Assembly: GCA_017618475.1 (NCBI GenBank)
Contig: JAFZUF010000030.1
Location: 1-5,669, forward strand
Direction: 5' to 3'
Length of the DNA stretch: 5,669 nt
Source of the DNA: Clostridia bacterium
GTDB lineage: Bacteria; Bacillota; Clostridia; Christensenellales; UBA1242
Shown here: piece by piece, positions 1 to 5,669 of the stretch
How positions within the stretch are numbered: position 1 is the stretch's first letter
How the letters are laid out: the number at the start of each line of letters is the position of its first letter
Program-made: the position numbers and the translations under genes
The notes under the pieces: generated by a model
Told to the model about the DNA's origin: nothing
The model's input: the letters and a program-made list of their open reading frames with translations, nothing else
The model's database searches: none

Positions 1-1879
1 TTCTAGCAAACAGACTTTCCAATTTACCCTGTGGATAAACCAACATAATGGGACGACCGTGTGGACAAAGTGGAACATTTTTAGTTGCAAAATAATTTTG
101 CAAGAAAGCATCTATTTGCATTGGCGATAAGACATCACCAGCTTTAATACTGGCTTTACATGCAGCAGTTGCAACACGATGTTTGATCAAATCGCTTAAA
201 TTGTCATTCACCGCGGATTTCTCATTCAAAAGCACCGTAATAAAATCTTTCAATGAAGCATTCATCATTACGGCTGGTACCGCCGACACTCGAATTAAGT
301 TATCACCGAACTCATCACAATCAAAACCAAACTCAAGTAATAAAGGTTTTAATTCCAAGAAACGTGTTAATTCTTTTGGTGTGACGGTAATAATTAAAGG
401 TGTCAATAACATTTGCGATTGCACATTGTGGCGATTAATCTCATCGGAAAAACGGTCATAATTCATCCGTTCCGCCATAGCATGTTGGTCAATAATTAGC
501 AATGCATCGGAAGTACTAACCAACAAATAAGTGTTAAATACTTGTCCCAAAATCTTAAATGCATTATTTGGCAAAACACTAGTTTGAGTTCCCGACATGG
601 GCACATTAAAATTCAGATGATTCAAAATATTAGGTGCCGACTTTACCGTATCATCACTATCTGATAAAAGATTTAATGATTGCATCATCACGGTCGTGGC
701 TTCGGTTTGATTTGGATTAAATGAATAACCAACTTGCGACGATTCCCGTGTTGGTTCGTTCATAACGGCTACATTTACGTTAGATTGAACCGGCGAACTG
801 TTTTCAATAATTGATACGTTCTTTTCGTGTGATTGATTTAAAGTTGTTAAATTTGATTCAATTTCGGTCGTTTTAATTGGTTGCGTTAAAGCGGAAATTT
901 GACTTAAGAAAAACGCTTCCATAGTTTTGGTTAAGGCTGCACGCACGAAATGAATCATAGCATCACGGTTATCAAAACGAACTTCACGTTTTTGTGGATG
1001 CACATTAACATCGACACGGTCAGGTGAAATTGTAAATTGTAAAACAAAAATGGGATATTCTTTCATCGGTAAATAATTACCCATTGTTTCATTAACCACG
1101 GTACCAATCAACCCACCATTGACAACACGACCATTAATAATTACCACTTGGCGATCTTTAGTAACCTTGGATAAACTTAAATTTGATACGTAACCATCAA
1201 TTGTAATTCCGTCGGTTTGGTCCTTCACCGCCACCAAGTTTTTGGCATCAATTTTATAGATTTGTTCCATTGCTACCGCAAGTCCTTCCCCGCGATAATC
1301 CATAACTAATTGGTGGTCAACATAATAACGTAAATGTAAATCTGGATGCGCAAAAATTATTTCATGAATAATTTGCGTGACATGATTTTTTTCAACATTA
1401 GCACTGCGTAAAAATTTTTTACGCGCTGGCGTGTTATAAAATAAATTCGCGACACGCACTTTGGTGCCACGATTACCACCAGTAAATTGCTGTTCATTAT
1501 TCTGGTTAATGGTAACCGCATAATCTTGTCCGTTAGGTTTTGAAGTAAATTGAACCTTGGCCACCGCTGCAATCGAAGCCAAAGCTTCACCACGAAAACC
1601 CAAAGAAGTGATATGATCAATATCATCGGCTTGGGCAATCTTGCTGGTAGCATGTGGCATAAAAACCTTTGGTAATTCGCTTTCGGCGACACCTTCACCA
1701 TCATCGGCGACAATAATTTCGTCAATGCCACCGTTAACGATTTCTACGGTAATTTGTTTAGCCTTGGCATCTAAAGAATTTTCCAATAATTCTTTAACAA
1801 TTGATGCCGGATTTTCTACTACTTCACCCGCCGCCAAACGATTATAAATTGCCGGTGGTAATACATTAATGACTTTCAT
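1..1879 (-). CDS. mutL: DNA mismatch repair protein MutL with endonuclease C-terminal domain, 3' end just cut by the window edge
   Basis: MutL is the ATP-driven partner of MutS in mismatch repair, and in this subtype it nicks the daughter strand itself. The frame is open for 626 codons with no stop or frameshift. The N-terminal GHKL ATPase shows AAGEVVE (16-22), the catalytic region KELLEN with E30 and N34, DDGEG (59-63), GFRGEAL (94-100), NTPAR (149-153) and HPQKREVRF (294-302). A linker rich in N, S, T and Q runs from about 330 to 440. The C-terminal domain has DQHAMAER (464-471), QMLLTP (489-494, a probable sliding-clamp motif), ACKASIK (573-579), CPHGRP (605-610) and FAR (624-626). These match the endonuclease motifs of MutL proteins from MutH-less bacteria. 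The acidic residue closing the first motif is D475 where the family usually has E. Family members end within a few residues of FxR, so very little is missing. The start overlaps the end of mutS by 14 bases, which suggests translational coupling. Confidence 0.97.
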   Translation of the reverse strand, partial: MKVINVLPPAIYNRLAAGEVVENPASIVKELLENSLDAKAKQITVEIVNGGIDEIIVADDGEGVAESELPKVFMPHATSKIAQADDIDHITSLGFRGEALASIAAVAKVQFTSKPNGQDYAVTINQNNEQQFTGGNRGTKVRVANLFYNTPARKKFLRSANVEKNHVTQIIHEIIFAHPDLHLRYYVDHQLVMDYRGEGLAVAMEQIYKIDAKNLVAVKDQTDGITIDGYVSNLSLSKVTKDRQVVIINGRVVNGGLIGTVVNETMGNYLPMKEYPIFVLQFTISPDRVDVNVHPQKREVRFDNRDAMIHFVRAALTKTMEAFFLSQISALTQPIKTTEIESNLTTLNQSHEKNVSIIENSSPVQSNVNVAVMNEPTRESSQVGYSFNPNQTEATTVMMQSLNLLSDSDDTVKSAPNILNHLNFNVPMSGTQTSVLPNNAFKILGQVFNTYLLVSTSDALLIIDQHAMAERMNYDRFSDEINRHNVQSQMLLTPLIITVTPKELTRFLELKPLLLEFGFDCDEFGDNLIRVSAVPAVMMNASLKDFITVLLNEKSAVNDNLSDLIKHRVATAACKASIKAGDVLSPMQIDAFLQNYFATKNVPLCPHGRPIMLVYPQGKLESLFAR

Positions 1880-4217
1880 GTTGCTCCCTTTCTTTCATAA
1901 TTTTTTTCGCATTTTGAATAATTACATCAGGTAATCCAGATAACTGCGCGACTTCAGCACCAAAACTGTTTTGCTCTTCACCTTTAACTACTTTGTGCAA
2001 GAAAACAATTTGGTCGTTAATACTTGAAGTTAAAACTTTATAATTTTGTACTTGCGGATAAGTGCGTCCCAATTCAATCAGCTCATGGAAATGTGTTGCA
2101 CATAAAGTCTTACTGCCGATTTGTTCGATAATATATTGCAAGATTGCCTTTGCTAAGGCATAACCGTCATTAGTGCCGGTACCACGGCCAATTTCATCTA
2201 ATAACAACAAACTATCTTTGGTAGCATTATGAACAATGTTAGATACTTCATTCATTTCTACCATGAACGTTGACTTGCCGGTCATCATGTCATCACTGGC
2301 GCCGACACGTGTAAAAACGCGGTCAGTTAATGGTACCTTGGCACGGTAACATGGTACAAACGAACCACAATGTGCCATAATTACATTCAAAGCGACTGTT
2401 TTCATGAATGTCGACTTTCCCGCCATGTTTGGCCCGGTAATTAACATCGTTGTGTTTTCACGATCAAGATTACAATCATTCGCCACGAATTCATTGGTTG
2501 GTAAAACACTTTCCAAAACCGGATGACGAGCACCATCCAACTGCAAGATGCCGTCGGTATTAATTTCCGGACGTACCCATTGGTTTTTATAAGCTAGATA
2601 GGCTAAATCGCTCAAAACGTCAATCCTCGCAATCGCCACCGCGTCTTGTTGAATCAATGGAATTTGTTGTTGCACCGTCGCCACTAATTCTGCAAATAAG
2701 GTTTGTTCTAATTTGATGGCATCGCTTGATGCACTCAAAATTTTACTTTCAATTTCACGCAACTCATCGGTGGTATAACGTTCAGTATTTAAAGTACTAC
2801 CCTTGCGAATAAAACGATATGGTACTTGCGGTAAAGCATTTAACGGCATTTCGAAATAATAACCCGCCACACGATTATAAGCGATTTTTAATTTTTCCAC
2901 GCCGGTGGCTGTTCGCTCTTTGGTTTCCAAAGACAATAACCACTTTTTACTCAAAGTGCCAGCATTGCGCAATTCATCTAATTTTTCGTTATAGCCATCT
3001 TCAATATAATTACCATCACTTAAAATTGTACTTGGTTCTTTTTTAATTGCCCGCAACAATAAAGCACGCAAATCATCTAATGAATTTAATTTATCGCCAT
3101 ATTTATTTAATAAATCAGTGTGGCAATTTTGCGCTAAGAAATTTTTCACTTGGCCAACGAAAGCCAAACTGTCGGCAAAAGCCAACATGTCTTTAGGGTT
3201 AACATTACCGTTGGCAATCTTACCACAGAAACGTCCTAAATCGCCAAACTGTCCCAAAATATCGCGCAGGTTTTGACAAGTTGCCGAACTATCAAATAAT
3301 TCTTGAACAGCATCTTGACGTTCGGTAATTAATGCCGCTTGTTTCAATGGTGAAGTCACCCATTCCGCCAACATACGCGCACCCATTGGGGTTTTGGTTT
3401 TATCCAAAACGGATAACAGACTACCGGCTTTAGTATTATTGCGATAAGATAAAACAATTTCCAAAGTATCACGTGCAATCTTATCCAACACCATGTGGTT
3501 TTCATCACGTACTAAAGTAATTTTAGTAATGTTGGATAATTTATTTTTGGCCGTCATTAAAAGATATTCTAACAAAGCCCCAGCTGCGTTAATTAATGGT
3601 GAATTATCCGCCAAATCAAACACTTGGGTCGTATTAATATTAAAATATTTTTTGACCGTTTGCGTTGCCTGTTTGGTCGTGAAGGCATAAGCAAAATGTT
3701 TCATCGTAATGACTTCTTTGGGTCGAATGCGCGAAACCGCATTATCGTAACTGTCGAATTGCGCCACGTAAAATTCACCCGTCATAATATCCGCCCAAGC
3801 TGCATACACGGTATCGGCTTTATCGCCTTCATAAATCGCTGCGACAAAGTTGTTACTATCGGCATTCAACATGGCATCATCAATCACAGTACCACTGGTA
3901 ATCACGCGGATAACGTCGCGATTAATTAAAGTTTTACCATTAGCTTCTTCCAGCTGTTCCGCAATCGCAATTTTATAACCTAATTCAACTAACTTTTTAA
4001 TGTACAAATTGGCGGCATGATATGGCACACCACACATTGGTGCTTTATCATCTAAACCACAGGAACGACCAGTCAAAGTTAAACCGATTGCCGCCGAAAC
4101 CATTTTGGCATCATCAAAGAAAATTTCATAAAAATCACCCAAACGATAAAACACAACACAATCTGGATATTGTGCTTTCAGTTCCAAATATTTTTTCATT
4201 GCTGGCGATAAAGCCAT
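1866..4217 (-). CDS. mutS: DNA mismatch repair protein MutS, short form without the C-terminal tail
   Basis: MutS recognises mispaired bases and small loops and recruits MutL in an ATP-dependent way. The product has 783 residues from the ATG at 4217. The mismatch-reading motif is GDFYE, with F29 stacking on the mispair and E31 beside it. It is followed by CGVPYHAA, the connector domain, and the core and clamp domains from about residue 250 (KTPMGARML marks the core start). The ABC-type ATPase fills the C-terminus: Walker A GPNMAGKST (595-603, K601), the signature region around STFMVEM, Walker B with D674 and E675 in DEIGRGTGTNDG, and the switch motif THFHE (H709). A GTG at 4226 would add three residues but leaves only one base after the Shine-Dalgarno, so the ATG is preferred. 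Many MutS proteins have about 850 residues. This one stops right after the ATPase and its last helix, so the usual tail with tetramer-forming and clamp-binding parts is absent. It lies 30 bases after miaB and overlaps mutL. Confidence 0.98.
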   Translation of the reverse strand: MALSPAMKKYLELKAQYPDCVVFYRLGDFYEIFFDDAKMVSAAIGLTLTGRSCGLDDKAPMCGVPYHAANLYIKKLVELGYKIAIAEQLEEANGKTLINRDVIRVITSGTVIDDAMLNADSNNFVAAIYEGDKADTVYAAWADIMTGEFYVAQFDSYDNAVSRIRPKEVITMKHFAYAFTTKQATQTVKKYFNINTTQVFDLADNSPLINAAGALLEYLLMTAKNKLSNITKITLVRDENHMVLDKIARDTLEIVLSYRNNTKAGSLLSVLDKTKTPMGARMLAEWVTSPLKQAALITERQDAVQELFDSSATCQNLRDILGQFGDLGRFCGKIANGNVNPKDMLAFADSLAFVGQVKNFLAQNCHTDLLNKYGDKLNSLDDLRALLLRAIKKEPSTILSDGNYIEDGYNEKLDELRNAGTLSKKWLLSLETKERTATGVEKLKIAYNRVAGYYFEMPLNALPQVPYRFIRKGSTLNTERYTTDELREIESKILSASSDAIKLEQTLFAELVATVQQQIPLIQQDAVAIARIDVLSDLAYLAYKNQWVRPEINTDGILQLDGARHPVLESVLPTNEFVANDCNLDRENTTMLITGPNMAGKSTFMKTVALNVIMAHCGSFVPCYRAKVPLTDRVFTRVGASDDMMTGKSTFMVEMNEVSNIVHNATKDSLLLLDEIGRGTGTNDGYALAKAILQYIIEQIGSKTLCATHFHELIELGRTYPQVQNYKVLTSSINDQIVFLHKVVKGEEQNSFGAEVAQLSGLPDVIIQNAKKIMKEREQHESH
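1884..1891 (-). promoter_or_regulatory. Ribosome binding site of mutL inside the end of mutS
   Basis: On the minus strand the sequence AAAGGGAG lies 4 bases before the mutL ATG at 1879. It resembles the Shine-Dalgarno consensus and supports that start. The same bases encode part of the last residues of MutS (KERE), so the MutS C-terminus and mutL translation are constrained together. Confidence 0.75.
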
Positions 4218-4227
4218 AAATCTCACA

Positions 4228-4234
4228 CTCCTTT
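4228..4234 (-). promoter_or_regulatory. Ribosome binding site of mutS, deciding its start
   Basis: AAAGGAG on the minus strand lies 10 bases before the ATG at 4217 and only 1 base before an in-frame GTG at 4226. The spacing excludes the GTG as an efficient start. The site sits in the 30-base gap between miaB and mutS, which has no room for a terminator and shows no hairpin. Confidence 0.8.
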
Positions 4235-4247
4235 AACGTTTTTTATT

Positions 4248-5267
4248 TTACGACATTTTTCGCATGATTTCAACCAACTTTGTGGCTCGTGCTTTACGGG
4301 TATGAAATGGTACCTGTCCCGACATTTTATCGGCCACGGTTCCGGAACGATTGCTATATGGGAAAATGTATGCCGCACTAAATTTAATTTGTTTAACAAC
4401 TTCCACCGTGGCATCAAAATCTTCGTCGGTTTCTCCCGGAAAGCCGCAGATAATATCGGTTGTAATATGAATATCCGGCATATATTCACGTAAGAGTTTT
4501 ACTTTTTCCAAATAGTCCGTCACCGTATATTTGCGGTTCATTAATTTCAAAATTTTATCACAACCACTTTGCATGGGTAAATGCACGTCATGAGCAATCT
4601 TGGGATAACGCGCCATAACCTTGATTGTTTCTAAATCAAAATCTTTGGGATGAGCTGACAAAAAATGCAAATTAAAATCACCCGGTTGTTCCGCCAATTC
4701 TGCCAAAAGTTTGGGGAAATCCGGATACTCATTCACATTTTGTCCTAATAGATAAATATTTTTGGCAGTATCCTTAACCTGGTTAAATTCGGCGATGATT
4801 TCATCATACGGACGAATACGCAAGTGACCACGGACATATGGCACGATACAATAACTGCAATAATTATCACATCCATAGGTAATATCAATATAAGCGGTTG
4901 CATTAGCTTCCGGTGCTAACGGTTGCATCGCCACACCCAGTTTTTCTACCACGTCCATGGCGTTATCCGTACCCAATAAAATATCAACACCATTGATTTT
5001 ACGTTTTGCCGATAAACACCCAATTACCGCAATTTTCAAATTTGGCTTTTGACGTTTTAATTGTTTTGCCAAAGCAATATGCGACAAGATTTTTTGTTCG
5101 GCGGTATTACGCACGCAACAGGTATTAAAAATAATTGCATCGGCTTCTTCATCGGTGGCAGCCACCGCGTGTCCCGCTGCCAATAATTGCTGCGTGATTT
5201 TCGCCGCAGTATTTACATTCATTTGACAGCCATAATTCTTTAGTACAAATTTCATAGAATAATACAT
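4248..5267 (-). CDS. miaB: tRNA-2-methylthio-N6-dimethylallyladenosine synthase MiaB, short form lacking the TRAM domain
   Basis: MiaB is a radical SAM methylthiotransferase. It converts i6A at position 37 of tRNAs reading UNN codons to ms2i6A, using two [4Fe-4S] clusters. From the ATG at 5267 the product has 339 residues. The N-terminal methylthiotransferase domain has cluster cysteines C14 (in YGCQMN), C50 (in NTCCVR) and C84 (in IGCLS). The radical SAM cluster is C133-x3-C137-x2-C140 in GCDNYCSYC. PYVRGHLR, LLGQNVN, LSAHPKDFD, HLPMQSG and GFPGETDEDF follow. GCQMN points to MiaB rather than RimO or MtaB. Most MiaB proteins have about 440 to 510 residues and end in a TRAM tRNA-binding domain. 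This one stops soon after the radical SAM domain, and mutS follows 30 bases later. The segment between C84 and GVDILLG is also short. An ATG at 5255 (MKFVLKNYGCQMN) fits family N-termini as well or better. Neither start has a clear Shine-Dalgarno. It is the first gene of the apparent operon. Confidence 0.95.
   Translation of the reverse strand: MYYSMKFVLKNYGCQMNVNTAAKITQQLLAAGHAVAATDEEADAIIFNTCCVRNTAEQKILSHIALAKQLKRQKPNLKIAVIGCLSAKRKINGVDILLGTDNAMDVVEKLGVAMQPLAPEANATAYIDITYGCDNYCSYCIVPYVRGHLRIRPYDEIIAEFNQVKDTAKNIYLLGQNVNEYPDFPKLLAELAEQPGDFNLHFLSAHPKDFDLETIKVMARYPKIAHDVHLPMQSGCDKILKLMNRKYTVTDYLEKVKLLREYMPDIHITTDIICGFPGETDEDFDATVEVVKQIKFSAAYIFPYSNRSGTVADKMSGQVPFHTRKARATKLVEIMRKMS
5223..5249 (+). 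promoter_or_regulatory. Possible promoter for the glycosyltransferase gene inside miaB
   Basis: A perfect -35 hexamer TTGACA lies at 5223-5228, followed after 15 bases by the -10-like TACAAA (5244-5249). It would start transcription about 30 bases before the GTG at 5286. The spacing is shorter than the optimal 17 bases. The TTGACA also encodes conserved residues of MiaB (CQ in YGCQMN), so it may be chance. Confidence 0.25.
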
Positions 5268-5271
5268 TCTA
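5255..5271. promoter_or_regulatory. Inverted repeat with a -10-like TAGAAT on each strand, possible divergent promoter
   Basis: TAGAAT at 5255-5260 is repeated inverted as ATTCTA at 5266-5271 with 5 bases between, so both strands read TAGAAT, close to the sigma-A -10 consensus. On the minus strand TTGGCC lies 16 bases upstream (5293 to 5288) as a weak -35 element. Transcription would then start near 5259, just before the second miaB ATG at 5255. On the plus strand the start would fall near 5267, about 19 bases before the GTG at 5286, but no good -35 is seen at the right distance. This is inference from short matches in an AT-rich region. Confidence 0.3.
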
Positions 5272-5285
5272 ACACAAAATAACGT

Positions 5286-5669
5286 GTGGCCAAACCAATA
5301 AAATTTGTTCGAAGAATTTGTTTAACTATCGCGGTAACCCTATTGATTTTAACTTTAATGGGCGGCATAGCTTTCACGTTAATTTGGCACAGTGAAACCT
5401 TAGATACCGAACGCTTAACGACTATGTCGCAAACAGCGACGTTTTACGACAGTAACCAACAAATAATTGATGCGCATAACAATGTCAATTACTGTTACCT
5501 TGACCAAATCAACCCGAACTGTGTGAACGCATTTATCGCGGTTGAGGATAAAAATTTTTACCATCACCACGGACTTTCATTGCCACGGATTGCCAAAGCA
5601 TTGGTCACTAATTTGGGCGCGGGTTATTCCAAAGAAGGCGCCAGTACAATTACGCAACAGTTGGTCAAA
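5286..5669 (+). CDS. Peptidoglycan glycosyltransferase (GT51) of class A PBP or monofunctional type, N-terminal part
   Basis: The protein polymerises lipid II into glycan strands on the outer face of the cytoplasmic membrane. Only the first 128 residues are in the window and the frame runs off the edge. A GTG at 5286 is the only plausible start: an in-frame TAA lies at 5280-5282, and the next ATG falls inside the membrane segment. The product begins with a basic cytoplasmic stretch (MAKPIKFVRR), then a single transmembrane helix at about 11-34, so it is a type II membrane protein. GT51 motif 1 is EDKNFYHHHG with catalytic E87 and D88. Motif 2 is GASTITQQLVK (118-128). The residue after HG-L is S98, where many family members have D. 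Cysteines C70 and C79 lie before the catalytic domain on the outer side. The window does not show whether a transpeptidase domain follows, so a bifunctional PBP1A-like protein and a monofunctional enzyme are both possible. No Shine-Dalgarno precedes the start. Confidence 0.93.
   Translation, partial: MAKPIKFVRRICLTIAVTLLILTLMGGIAFTLIWHSETLDTERLTTMSQTATFYDSNQQIIDAHNNVNYCYLDQINPNCVNAFIAVEDKNFYHHHGLSLPRIAKALVTNLGAGYSKEGASTITQQLVK

Noticed and set aside
183..461. Plus-strand open frame opposite mutL, and similar ones opposite mutS (2819-3046, 3493-3690, 3624-3929, 4022-4219), mutL (1641-1847) and miaB (4302-4493)
   Set aside because: All lie antisense to well-supported genes, and their translations show no recognisable domain.
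1357..1731. Minus-strand open frame of 124 codons
   Set aside because: It lies in another frame within mutL, whose own frame is intact and carries all family motifs. Its translation resembles no family I know.
1..1879. Possible mutL pseudogene
   Set aside because: I read the frame codon by codon from 1879 to the window edge and found no stop or frameshift. It is merely open at the edge.
4217..4226. GTG at 4226 as the mutS start
   Set aside because: Only one base separates it from the AAAGGAG site. The ATG at 4217 has a workable 10-base spacing and gives a family-like N-terminus.
4223..4489. Minus-strand open frame of 88 codons at the end of miaB
   Set aside because: It overlaps the miaB frame that encodes recognised radical SAM sequence. 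I checked whether it could hold a displaced TRAM domain and it does not look like one.
4248..5267. RimO or MtaB instead of MiaB
   Set aside because: The GCQMN, NTCCVR, LLGQNVN and LSAHPKDFD motifs fit MiaB. MtaB usually has GCKVN at the first cysteine.
1..5669. CRISPR array, insertion sequence, tRNA, riboswitch or intrinsic terminator
   Set aside because: No repeated spacers, transposase sequence, cloverleaf or GC-rich hairpin with a T-run was seen. The gaps between genes are at most 30 bases.

Overview
The window holds four protein-coding genes with almost no space between them. Three lie on the minus strand and read in the order miaB (5267 to 4248), mutS (4217 to 1866) and mutL (1879 to the window edge). 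They look like one operon. The fourth is the start of a gene on the plus strand (5286 to the edge), which diverges from miaB and encodes a membrane-anchored peptidoglycan glycosyltransferase of the class A penicillin-binding protein or monofunctional transglycosylase type. No RNA gene, mobile element, CRISPR array or long repeat is visible, and no stretch of 300 bases lacks a gene.

The organism is most likely a member of the Bacillota (Firmicutes) or a close relative. The order miaB, mutS, mutL is familiar from that phylum. MutL carries the metal-dependent endonuclease motifs found in bacteria without MutH. Base composition is moderately AT-rich (about 40% GC by eye). TGG is used for tryptophan and no in-frame TGA occurs, so the standard bacterial code fits. 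The lineage cannot be named more closely from this window.

The theme is compaction. mutL starts inside the end of mutS, with a 14-base overlap. mutS begins 30 bases after miaB. The two divergent start codons are only 18 bases apart. MiaB ends right after its radical SAM domain and has no room for the usual C-terminal TRAM domain. MutS ends right after its ATPase domain and lacks the usual tail. MutL keeps an intact endonuclease site and a probable sliding-clamp motif. Together MutS and MutL form the core of DNA mismatch repair. MiaB modifies tRNA and is probably here only by co-transcription. The divergent gene acts in cell-wall synthesis.

I found no undescribed multi-gene system. The most useful leads are the domain losses in MiaB and MutS and the unusual start region shared by miaB and the cell-wall gene.
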